Shown here: one piece after another, positions 1-7,018 of the stretch
Position numbering within the stretch: position 1 is the first letter of the stretch
How the letters are laid out: the number at the start of each line of letters is the position of its first letter
The notes under the pieces: model-generated
Database searches by the model: none
What the model saw: the letters and a program-made list of their open reading frames with translations, nothing else
What the model was told of the DNA's origin: nothing
Assembly: GCA_963768585.1 (NCBI GenBank)
Contig: CAVYIF010000006.1
Span: forward strand, 62,001-126,000
Source: CAVUNY01 sp963768585
Lineage (GTDB): Bacteria; Chloroflexota; Anaerolineae; Anaerolineales; Anaerolineaceae
DNA length: 64,000 nt
Direction: 5' to 3'
Position numbers and translations under genes: made by a program

Positions 1-1316
1 GTTTGAAAAACTGGCCGCCTTTGCTCACCCAGGGCAGCCCTAAACTGGGCGCCGGCGTGGATGCTTCCCTGGTCGGCAGCGCAACCCTGGCCGACGGCTC
101 GAAGATCGTCACATACAACAAGATGCCGCTGTATTATTGGTCCAAAGACACCAAACCCGGCGATACCAACGGGCAAGATATCAATAATGTCTGGTTTGTG
201 GTTTCCCCGGACGGCAAGCCCGTGGGTATGCCTGCCCCCGAAGCCACCCTCAATATTGCCAATGACCCCACCCTGGGCAAGATCCTGGTCGATGGCAATG
301 GGATGACCCTGTATATGTTCACCAAGGATGCTGCCAACCAATCCAACTGCAGCGCTGGCTGCCTCCAAGCCTGGCCGCCGCTGCTCACCCAGGGCAGCCC
401 TAAAGCCGGCAATGGGGTGGATGCCTCCCTGATTGGCAGCGCAACCCTGGCCGACGGCTCGAAGATCGTCACCTACAACAAGATGCCGCTGTATCATTGG
501 GCCAAGGACGCCAAACCTGGTGACACCAACGGACAGAATGTAAACGGAGTCTGGTTTGTGGTCTCACCAGACGGCAAGCCCGTGGGCATGCCCGCCCCGG
601 ATGTGACCCTCAATGTGGTGGATGATCCCAAGCTGGGTAAGATTCTGGTCGGCGATAACGGCATGACCCTCTATATGTTCGCCAAGGATGATGCCAACAA
701 ATCCAACTGCAGCGCAGCCTGCCTGAAGAACTGGCCGCCGCTCCTGACCAAAACCAGCGCCAAAGCTGGCGACGGGGTTAACCCGGCCTTAATCGGCAAG
801 GCTGCCCTGGCAGACGGCACAGAAATCGTCACCTACAATAAAATGCCGCTCTACTACTGGTCCAAGGACACCAAAGCCGGTGATACGACCGGGCAGAATC
901 TAAACGGCGTCTGGTTTGTGGTCTCGCCAGACGGTAAGCCCGTGGGCATGCCCGCGCCGGATGTGACCCTCAGCGTAGCGACCGATCCCAAGTTGGGTAC
1001 GTATTTGGTAGATGGAAATGGCATGACTTTATATATATTCACCAAGGATGAAGCCAATAAATCCAACTGCACTGACGCCTGCCTGAAAGCATGGCCGCCG
1101 CTGCTGACCAAAACCAGCGCCATGGCTGCCGGAGAAGGGGTCACCAATTCCTTGATCGGCACCGCCACCCTGGCGGACGGTTCAAAGATCGTGACCTACA
1201 ACAAGATGCCGCTGTACTATTGGGCGGCCGACACCAAGGCCGGCGACACCACCGGACAGGGCATCAACAATGTGTGGTATGTGGTTTCTCCGGATGGAAA
1301 ACCGATCGAAAAGTAA
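1..1316 (+). CDS. Secreted repeat protein, four Lipoprotein_15-type repeats (5' partial)
   Basis: The reading frame is open from the first base, and the first residues match the interior of later repeats, so the true start lies upstream of the window. The 437 visible residues consist of four highly similar units of about 120 residues, each containing WPPLLT near the start, then NKMPLYYW or a close variant, and a (V/I)SPDGKP end. The units begin at bases near 10, 371, 731 and 1091. Short C-x(3)-C pairs, as in SNCSAGC, occur in each linker. This matches the COG4315/PF03640 family of secreted repeats with a Y-x-(F/W/Y)-x-x-D-like motif. The function of that family is unknown; redox or surface roles have been suggested. 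The gene ends at a strong bidirectional terminator and converges with the pilin gene. Confidence 0.75.
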   Translation, partial: LKNWPPLLTQGSPKLGAGVDASLVGSATLADGSKIVTYNKMPLYYWSKDTKPGDTNGQDINNVWFVVSPDGKPVGMPAPEATLNIANDPTLGKILVDGNGMTLYMFTKDAANQSNCSAGCLQAWPPLLTQGSPKAGNGVDASLIGSATLADGSKIVTYNKMPLYHWAKDAKPGDTNGQNVNGVWFVVSPDGKPVGMPAPDVTLNVVDDPKLGKILVGDNGMTLYMFAKDDANKSNCSAACLKNWPPLLTKTSAKAGDGVNPALIGKAALADGTEIVTYNKMPLYYWSKDTKAGDTTGQNLNGVWFVVSPDGKPVGMPAPDVTLSVATDPKLGTYLVDGNGMTLYIFTKDEANKSNCTDACLKAWPPLLTKTSAMAAGEGVTNSLIGTATLADGSKIVTYNKMPLYYWAADTKAGDTTGQGINNVWYVVSPDGKPIEK

Positions 1317-1330
1317 ATGGTTTCAAATAA

Positions 1331-1369
1331 AAAACTATGCGCGGGTGAAAATCACCCGCGCATAGTTTT
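1331..1369. terminator. Bidirectional intrinsic terminator
   Basis: A nearly perfect hairpin (arm ACTATGCGCGGGTGA) is flanked by A-rich sequence on the left and T-rich sequence on the right, so it can end transcription from both converging genes. The C-terminal codons of the minus-strand pilin-like ORF run into it, which is one sign that this ORF has lost its original stop. Confidence 0.85.
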
Positions 1370-2586
1370 AATTTTAGGCTGATCCAGCGACGTTATTCCC
1401 AGGCATCGTAGCCGTCGGCCTTGTGCAGGTCTGCCCGCCCAAAACAACCGTGCCCGCAGCTTTCTGTTTTTTTCCAATTGAAATGAATAGGTGCAAGTCG
1501 TGTTGCAATTCCTATTATCTTTTCTAATTGCATCTGACTGCGAATCGTAGATGGTTATCTTTATGTTGCCTGTCAGGACAATATTTACATAGATATCTTT
1601 CGAATGAAACGGCCGGGTAGCATCGACAGATACGATCGGGTTGGCGGCGGCATAGGCCGTCGCGGTTTGATTGGCAGCGGCCACGACCGTGGCAGTCGCA
1701 TTGGCGGCTACGGCGGTCGCGGTCGTATTGGCGGCAAGCACTGTCGCAGTCGCATTGGCGTATGCCAGGGCAGTTGCGTTCAGGTCCGGGGTCGCGGTCG
1801 GCACCAGGGTCGTATCGCGATAGTAGCAGTGCTTGTAGACACCCGGGATCGGATCGCCAAACACAGTGTTCGTGCAGGGCGTGCTGCCGGTGAAAATCAG
1901 GTATTTATAGTAGCCGCTTTCCCCGTAGCGCACTTCCTTCATCCCGCTGAACGAGCAGGTCCCGTTCTCATCCGCGCAGAACGTCCATTCCGATACAGCG
2001 GTCGGTATTGCTGTGTTGGTGACCGTGGCGGAAGGCACCAGGGTCGGCACCAGTGTCGTGGGACGGTAGTAGCAGTGTTTGCCAACCCCTACGATCGGAT
2101 CGCCAAACACTGCGTTGGTGCAGGGCGTGCCGTCGGTTAAGACCAGGTAGAAATAGGAACCACTTTCCCCATAGCGCACTTCCATCGGCCCGCTGAACGA
2201 GCATAACCCACCCTCGTTGGCGCAAAAGATCCAATCCGGAGTGGGGGTGAAGCTGGGCACAAACAGGGTGTTGGTCGCAGTCGGAATCACCGGGGTATTG
2301 GTGAAGGTCGACCCCGGGGGAACCGAGGTGTAAGTTAATGTGGGGGGGCCTACGGTGTTGGCCGAGGTGGGCACTTCTCCGAAGCTTACCGTGCCCAGGG
2401 CGATCGCCGTCTGGCGCTGCTGGATGGCGCGTACTTCTGGGTTGGAGGCATCGTCCGCCGCGTTGTTAAAGGTGATCCCAATGGATGGCCCCAGAACGGA
2501 CAGGACTATGATCGATGCCAGGGCGACTAAAATAAGAATAAGTCCATATTCAACCAGAGCCTGTCCTGAAGATGATTTGTGTATCA
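1352..2586 (-). CDS. Flp-pilin-type protein with Cys-rich ectodomain, copy 1 (disrupted C-terminus)
   Basis: The N-terminus SSSGQALVEYGLILIL is a class III (Flp/Tad) prepilin signature: a Gly cleavage site, Glu at +5 and Tyr at +6, followed by a hydrophobic helix. Normal Flp pilins have about 50-80 residues, whereas this protein has about 410. The extra part holds two modules with the pattern C-x(5)-CSF...VRYGESG...CTN(A/T)VFGDP...CYY, known from extracellular bacterial proteins, and then an Ala/Thr-rich stalk. I chose ATG 2586 because GAAGGAATT precedes it at a good distance. The last roughly 50 residues do not match copy 2. Shifted frames restore a tail like that of copy 2 (HKADGYDAWE, stop at 1393), so at least two small indels lie between about 1430 and 1470. 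Confidence 0.7.
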
Positions 2587-2653
2587 TTGTAATAATTCCT
2601 TCCATAAACAGTTAGATGAACGGTATAAGATTCGTTAATAATGCTCCTTTTGA

Positions 2654-2671
2654 GGCAGATCATCTTCTGCC
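2654..2671 (-). promoter_or_regulatory. Leader hairpin before pilin copy 1
   Basis: Read on the minus strand, GGCAGA/TCTGCC forms a 6-bp stem, preceded by ACCGG-type sequence and followed at once by CAAAAGGAG. The leader of copy 2 has a hairpin of different sequence in the same arrangement (4235-4250). It lies 68 nt upstream of the chosen start codon. Its function is unknown. Confidence 0.4.
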
Positions 2672-2689
2672 GGTTGAAACAAGTGTAGG

Positions 2690-2826
2690 TATATAAATCA
2701 ATCGACCACGCACGATCCAATAGGTTAAATCAATGGTTCCCAAAACGTTTAAGTAAATTATCCAATACTTATTTTGGTTTTGCAATAGTTTAAATTAACA
2801 AAATTGAAAGTTATAAAAAAAATAAC
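2690..2826. other. AT-rich intergenic stretch upstream of pilin copy 1
   Basis: This stretch between the two pilin genes holds no convincing gene. It is AT-rich and probably contains the promoter for copy 1, but I could not identify a clear -35/-10 pair. It also carries the T-rich tract that follows the terminator hairpin of copy 2. Confidence 0.4.
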
Positions 2827-2866
2827 AAATTACTCCACAAGCAAAAGACCGCCTGTGGAGTAATTT
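2827..2866 (-). terminator. Terminator downstream of pilin copy 2 (distal hairpin)
   Basis: The stem ATTACTCCACA/TGTGGAGTAAT is followed on the minus strand by a T-rich tract. It is the second of two hairpins after copy 2. Confidence 0.75.
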
Positions 2867-2884
2867 ATAATCCGTTCCTGTTAA

Positions 2885-2922
2885 ATTCACATGCCGGGAG
2901 GTAATCTCCCCGGCATGTGAAT
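2885..2922 (-). terminator. Hairpin directly after pilin copy 2 (proximal)
   Basis: The inverted repeat ATTCACATGCCGGG/CCCGGCATGTGAAT lies about 30 nt after the stop codon. Its T tract is weak, so it may be an RNA-stabilising hairpin backed up by the terminator at 2827-2866. Confidence 0.65.
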
Positions 2923-2950
2923 CGATTTTAGTAGACCAAAATGGAATTAA

Positions 2951-4159
2951 TTAATCCCAGCTACCGTAGCCATCCGACTTGGTGTAGGTCTGCCCGTCCA
3001 AAACGACCGTAACGGTAACCGTGCCCGCAGCTTTCTCACTGCCTGACAAATCAAAATTGAACGAGCAGGCGACGTCACAGTTACTATTAATTACAACGTT
3101 TGTATTAGATTGCGAATCATAGATCGTCACCATTAAGGCGGTTTTCAAAACGATATCCACTTTGACTGTTTTTGAATGGAAATCTCTGACAGCATCGACA
3201 GATACGATCGGATTGGCGGCGGCATAGGCCGTCGCGGTTTGATTGGCAGCGGCCACGACCGTGGCAGTCGCATTGGCGGCTACGGCGGTCGCGGTCGTAT
3301 TGGCGGCAAGCACTGTCGCAGTCGCATTGGCGTATGCCAGGGCAGTTGCGTTCAGGTCCGGGGTCGCGGTCGGCACCAGGGTCGTGTCGCGGTAGTAGCA
3401 GTGCTTGTAGACACCCGGGATCGGATCGCCAAACACAGTGTTCGTGCAGGGCGTGCTGCCGGTGAAAATCAGGTATTTATAGTAGCCGCTTTCCCCGTAG
3501 CGCACTTCCTTCATCCCGCTGAACGAGCAGGTCCCGTTCTCATCCGCGCAGAACGTCCATTCCGATACAGCGGTCGGTATTGCTGTGTTGGTGACCGTGG
3601 CGGAAGGCACCAGGGTCGGCACCAGTGTCGTGGGACGGTAGTAGCAGTGTTTGCCAACCCCTACGATCGGATCGCCAAACACTGCGTTGGTGCAGGGCGT
3701 GCCGTCGGTTAAGACCAGGTAGAAATAGGAACCACTTTCCCCATAGCGCACTTCCATCGGCCCGCTGAACGAGCATAACCCACCCTCGTTGGCGCAAAAG
3801 ATCCAATCCGGAGTGGGGGTGAAGCTGGGCACAAACAGGGTGTTGGTCGCAGTCGGAATCACCGGGGTATTGGTGAAGGTCGACCCCGGGGGAACCGAGG
3901 TGTAAGTTAATGTGGGGGGGCCTACGGTGTTGGCCGAGGTGGGCACTTCTCCGAAGCTTACCGTGCCCAGGGCGATCGCCGTCTGGCGCTGCTGGATGGC
4001 GCGTACTTCTGGGTTGGAGGCATCGTCCGCCGCGTTGTTAAAGGTGATCCCGATGGATGGCCCCAGAACGGAAAGAACAACAATCGATGCCAGGGCGACT
4101 AAAATAAGAATAAGTCCATATTCAACCAGAGCCTGTCCTGAAGATGATTTGTGAACCAT
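2951..4159 (-). CDS. Flp-pilin-type protein with Cys-rich ectodomain, copy 2 (intact)
   Basis: This 402-residue protein starts at ATG 4159 after a GAGGTTCGGT ribosome site. It has the Flp prepilin signature GQALVEYGLILILVAL, a hydrophobic assembly helix, a Thr/Pro linker, two Cys-rich CTNAVFGDP/CTNTVFGDP modules of about 60 residues joined by a Thr-rich linker, an Ala/Asn/Thr-rich stalk and a small beta-rich C-terminal domain ending KSDGYGSWD. Over about 960 bp it is almost identical to copy 1 (about ten differences by eye), so duplication or gene conversion is recent. The likely product is a large surface-displayed pilin or pseudopilin that needs a Tad-type prepilin peptidase, but no tad genes lie in the window. 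Ligand binding by the Cys-rich modules is inferred. Confidence 0.75.
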   Translation of the reverse strand: MVHKSSSGQALVEYGLILILVALASIVVLSVLGPSIGITFNNAADDASNPEVRAIQQRQTAIALGTVSFGEVPTSANTVGPPTLTYTSVPPGSTFTNTPVIPTATNTLFVPSFTPTPDWIFCANEGGLCSFSGPMEVRYGESGSYFYLVLTDGTPCTNAVFGDPIVGVGKHCYYRPTTLVPTLVPSATVTNTAIPTAVSEWTFCADENGTCSFSGMKEVRYGESGYYKYLIFTGSTPCTNTVFGDPIPGVYKHCYYRDTTLVPTATPDLNATALAYANATATVLAANTTATAVAANATATVVAAANQTATAYAAANPIVSVDAVRDFHSKTVKVDIVLKTALMVTIYDSQSNTNVVINSNCDVACSFNFDLSGSEKAAGTVTVTVVLDGQTYTKSDGYGSWD

Positions 4160-4234
4160 ACCGAACCTCTTTTATCGGACGAAATAATTGCATGATCAAT
4201 CCTACTGCGCCGGTCGGCTCGGTTTACCTCCTTT

Positions 4235-4250
4235 GGGTGCAAATTCACCC
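4235..4250 (-). promoter_or_regulatory. Leader hairpin before pilin copy 2
   Basis: On the minus strand GGGTG-AATTTG-CACCC is followed at once by AAAGGAGG, 76 nt before the start codon. The arrangement mirrors that at 2654-2671, although the stem bases differ. It could be a small regulatory leader or an RNA-stability element. Confidence 0.4.
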
Positions 4251-4259
4251 GGTAAGTGT

Positions 4260-4425
4260 GTCCGTCAGCCAATAATAAAAAAACGGCTTTTATCTTTATA
4301 GTAATTTAAAAGATACTATTTCACTTACTATTATCTAACGGTTTCGACTGTTTAGGGCTTGCAAATCTGTTAGCTTTTGGCTATTTCACCTTACACTTGC
4401 CAGGATCATGCCATCGATCCCTGTA
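4260..4425. other. Intergenic region without gene
   Basis: The region lies between pilin copy 2 and the TfoX-like gene. It contains AT-rich sequence that may hold the copy 2 promoter. Nothing else was recognised. Confidence 0.4.
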
Positions 4426-4429
4426 AAAC

Positions 4430-4462
4430 AAAAAATCCCCCGGCAGATTGCCAGGGGAAAAT
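4430..4462 (-). terminator. Terminator after the TfoX-like gene
   Basis: The hairpin CCCCCGGCA/TGCCAGGGG has one internal mismatch. On the minus strand it is followed by TTTTTTGTTTT, a typical intrinsic terminator for the aviRa-like/tfoX-like pair. Confidence 0.75.
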
Positions 4463-4484
4463 TTTTATCCATGGAAAAAATGGA

Positions 4485-4796
4485 TTATTTAGGCGGCAGG
4501 GAACGGGCAAAATCCACCCCACGCTGCACCCAGGCGTCCAGCAGCGCATCGTCTGCCACTCCGTCAGCCTCGACCACAATCCAGCCGGACATGGGCCGCC
4601 CGGTCAGGTCAAATACCCGGGTGTGGGGTAGAGCCAGGGCCTGTTGGTAGCCAGCAGGACCCACGCGGATGATGAGATCGGAACCGTTCACGCCGCAGGC
4701 CATATTGCCCATCAGTATGAAACCGACTCCGCCAAACATCTTTTTCTCAACCAGTTCGGGTATTTCTTCCAGCAGTTGACGGATACGCCAGGTCAA
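4485..4796 (-). CDS. TfoX/Sxy N-terminal domain protein
   Basis: The protein is about 103 residues and contains KKMFGGVGFILMGNMACGV, the core of the TfoX N-terminal domain, with the usual MFGG turn and the later (L/M)xG(R/K)PMxGW strand. It is a small stand-alone domain; members outside the gamma-proteobacteria have no settled role. The start is unclear. In the same frame upstream I read AYDEGL, the normal beginning of this domain, but no start codon precedes it. The nearby ATG just after AGGAGG is out of frame by one base. A one-base loss near 4818 would explain this; otherwise translation begins at TTG 4796. It lies downstream of the AviRa-like gene, probably in the same transcript. Confidence 0.75.
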   Translation of the reverse strand: MTWRIRQLLEEIPELVEKKMFGGVGFILMGNMACGVNGSDLIIRVGPAGYQQALALPHTRVFDLTGRPMSGWIVVEADGVADDALLDAWVQRGVDFARSLPPK

Positions 4797-4829
4797 TCCT
4801 TCGTCATATGCCCTAGCATCCTCCTGCGG

Positions 4830-5594
4830 CTATTCAGGTGCGACCTTTAAAAAGACGATTTTCCGTTTGCCGACCTGGAAACGACCCACCCGGCGGAATT
4901 TTGGATGGGCCGCTTTTTGCTGCTTATCCGATACCAGAGCCACCACAGCCTGCGGGGCGAGCACCGGCAGCAGCGCATCCAACATCAAATCCAGCGCGCG
5001 AGACGGATCCTGACCGGCATCCAGCCCATGCCAGGTGGAATGCAATCCATATGGCACATCGCTCAAAACGATATCAACCCGCGCGCCGCCCAGGTTTTGC
5101 GCCAGGGACCGGCCATCGAAGGCGCTGGCTTGAAAAGCGCGCAGGGTTAACGGTTGGCTTTCGGCGAGCGTGTCCAGCCGCTGTTGGAAGACCCGGGCGC
5201 TGTCCAGGGCTTCTCGATGAGCGGGTTTGCCATACAGGCGGTGCAGCTCGGTCAGTTCAGCCGTGCGCTGCGCCAGACCCGCGCTTTGCAGCAGCCCCAA
5301 ATTGCGCCGCGTCATGCCAACCGCCTTTTCGTCCCAGTCCGAACCGATCACCCCACGCAGCGTTTCGGCATGCAGGTAGGCCACCACCCCCAACAGGTAT
5401 CCCGCCCCGCAGCACGGGTCGTACAGCACGCAGGACATACCTGCCCCAGCCTCTCGACGCAAAGCCAGGCAGCGCTGGTAGATTTCGCTGGCCAGGCGCA
5501 CCGGAAAGGCCGGGTTGCCTGCCAGGCTGTAGAACACGCGCCCACTGGCAAGATCGGAATAATCCGGGCGCTCGGTGGCAAACAGGTACTGCAT
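4830..5594 (-). CDS. AviRa-like 23S rRNA methyltransferase
   Basis: This 254-residue protein resembles AviRa, the orthosomycin (avilamycin) resistance enzyme that methylates a 23S rRNA guanine. The opening YLFATERPDYSDLASGRV and FPVRLA segment, the DPCCGAGYLLG SAM-binding loop (about residues 59-69), GSDWDE acidic loop and the VDIVLSDVPYG catalytic-type motif fit this family. AAGGAG precedes ATG 5594 with about 8 nt spacing. The family also occurs in bacteria that do not make antibiotics, where it may be a resistance or housekeeping rRNA modifier. No avilamycin biosynthesis genes are nearby. The target base and any resistance are inferred. Confidence 0.75.
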   Translation of the reverse strand: MQYLFATERPDYSDLASGRVFYSLAGNPAFPVRLASEIYQRCLALRREAGAGMSCVLYDPCCGAGYLLGVVAYLHAETLRGVIGSDWDEKAVGMTRRNLGLLQSAGLAQRTAELTELHRLYGKPAHREALDSARVFQQRLDTLAESQPLTLRAFQASAFDGRSLAQNLGGARVDIVLSDVPYGLHSTWHGLDAGQDPSRALDLMLDALLPVLAPQAVVALVSDKQQKAAHPKFRRVGRFQVGKRKIVFLKVAPE

Positions 5595-5788
5595 GTCAGA
5601 CGCTCCTTCTTAGCCTGGTTTGATTATACAGAATACAAATGCGAAACCCTAACGCTCTTCAATTAAAACATCCATCCGGTGTAACTTTTTTGGCCCATGC
5701 TCATCTTATTTTTTAGACGAAACGCTCACCTGTGAAACAACAAGTGGATTTGATTTTGAGTGAGCCGCCTAACCATTCAGGAGAACTT

Positions 5789-6046
5789 ATGGCAGAAACC
5801 AAGAAACCCCAACCGCGCGTCATCGTCTTCAGCACCCCCACCTGCACTTACTGCAACGCGGCCAAACGCTACTTCCGTGAAAAAGGCGTCAGATTTAAAG
5901 ATGTGGATGTCAGCCGCGACCAGGCTGCCGCCCGGGATATGCTGCGCCGCTCGGGACAGATGGGTGTGCCGGTGATCGATATCGGCGGAAAAATCGTGGT
6001 CGGTTTTGACCGGCCCAAGATCAACCATTATCTCGGACTATCTTAA
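5789..6046 (+). CDS. Glutaredoxin-like protein
   Basis: This 85-residue protein begins at ATG 5789 after CAGGAGAACTT; a longer frame from 5732 lacks support. It has the thioredoxin-fold order VIVFSTPTCTYC (CTYC redox pair), the VDVSRD segment, the cis-Pro MGVPVIDI motif and a C-terminal GFDRPKINHYL helix, typical of short NrdH/YruB-type glutaredoxins. It probably reduces disulfides in the cytosol. It lies 15 bp upstream of groES and is probably co-transcribed with it, which points to a stress or redox context. Confidence 0.88.
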   Translation: MAETKKPQPRVIVFSTPTCTYCNAAKRYFREKGVRFKDVDVSRDQAAARDMLRRSGQMGVPVIDIGGKIVVGFDRPKINHYLGLS

Positions 6047-6061
6047 GTATCGGAGGAATCA

Positions 6062-6337
6062 ATGAGCAATATGAAAATTGAGCCCATGGGGGCCCGCGTT
6101 CTGATCAAACCATTGGAGCAGGAAAATAAAACCACCTCGGGACTGCTGCTGCCTGAAACCGCCAAGGAAAAACCTCAGACAGGGACCGTGGTCGCGGTAG
6201 GCGACGACGAAGAAATCAAACTCAAGGTCAACGACCGGATTTTATTCGCAAAATATACCGGCACAGAGTTCAAACTGGATGGAGTCGATTACCTGCTGAT
6301 GGAATGCAGCGACATCCTGGCCCGCCTGCACGAGTAA
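6062..6337 (+). CDS. groES: Co-chaperonin GroES
   Basis: The 91-residue protein has the GroES layout: a start like KIEPMGARVLIKPL, the mobile loop region (ENKTTSGLLLPETAKEK), GTVVAVG, VNDRILFAKYTGTEFKLDG and YLLMECSDILARL. It forms the heptameric lid of GroEL. CGGAGG lies 7 nt before ATG. No groEL follows; a terminator comes instead. This is therefore a stand-alone or secondary groES, paired with a glutaredoxin rather than with the large chaperonin. Confidence 0.93.
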   Translation: MSNMKIEPMGARVLIKPLEQENKTTSGLLLPETAKEKPQTGTVVAVGDDEEIKLKVNDRILFAKYTGTEFKLDGVDYLLMECSDILARLHE

Positions 6338-6361
6338 TTTCAAAACGCGACAAACGATAAT

Positions 6362-6403
6362 CCAGGGATCGACTTCCGTATGCGGAAGTCGATCCCTGGT
6401 TTT
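6362..6403 (+). terminator. Terminator after groES
   Basis: The long perfect hairpin CCAGGGATCGACTTCCG/CGGAAGTCGATCCCTGG is followed by TTTT. Confidence 0.9.
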
Positions 6404-6411
6404 ACAGTGCG

Positions 6412-6957
6412 TCAGGCGCTGCTCAGGGCGGCGTAAAATTCACCCAAAAAGCTGCTCGGTGTTTTCGCCAGCAGGCGCGTGCTGGCAAACCCGCAGCGTG
6501 CCGCCAGGATCTCCCAGGTGGGATAAGACAATGGATGCGGTACCCACAGGTTGCCGCGGTCGACATTGTATTCCACCAGAATGAAGCGCCCCCCGGGGCG
6601 CAGATAGCTTTTCAACCGCGACACCACACTTTGCTTGCGCGCATCCCCGATAAAATGCAGGGCGTTCGCCATGACCAACCCATCCAGCGCAGGCAGGTCC
6701 AGGGGACGGGTAAAATCCGCCGCATGGATCTGTACTGCCGTATCTGGAAAACGATCGCGGAGCGCATCTCGCTGGGCCCTCAAGGCACGTGCATCCCGGT
6801 CGACGGAATGGATCTGCCCGCCAGGGCCAAGCAGTTCTGCCAACGCCAGGGTAAATGCGCCGCGCCCCGAGCCGATATCCGCCCAGACCGCAGGACGATC
6901 CCCGGCTCCCGCTGAGACGCCCCCGCTCAATAGAAAAACGTGGTCGCGGTGGTCCAT
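6412..6957 (-). CDS. Class I SAM-dependent methyltransferase
   Basis: This 181-residue protein has the Rossmann SAM-binding motif ADIGSGRGAFTLALA (about residues 26-40), an acidic post-I residue (VDRD), a DGLVMANALHF motif IV region and GGRFILVEYN motif VI. This resembles UbiE/Methyltransf_25-type enzymes, but the substrate cannot be told. It is short because no extra substrate domain is present. It follows the glycyl radical enzyme by about 60 bp on the same strand. Confidence 0.8.
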   Translation of the reverse strand: MDHRDHVFLLSGGVSAGAGDRPAVWADIGSGRGAFTLALAELLGPGGQIHSVDRDARALRAQRDALRDRFPDTAVQIHAADFTRPLDLPALDGLVMANALHFIGDARKQSVVSRLKSYLRPGGRFILVEYNVDRGNLWVPHPLSYPTWEILAARCGFASTRLLAKTPSSFLGEFYAALSSA

Positions 6958-7018
6958 CAGGCAGGCTCAATCCTGGTCCAAACAGGCCAGATCATTGGTC
7001 GTCCGGTATTGGCAAATC

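Noticed and set aside
1604..2140. Plus-strand Gly/Arg-rich protein of 178 residues (and its twin at 3176-3712)
   Set aside because: It is the antisense shadow of the pilin stalk and Cys-rich modules; no ribosome site, and the composition reflects the opposite strand.
4200..4260. Possible c-di-GMP (GEMM) riboswitch before pilin copy 2
   Set aside because: The GGGTG...CACCC hairpin and AAAGGAGG lack the conserved GEMM core; only a generic leader hairpin is supported.
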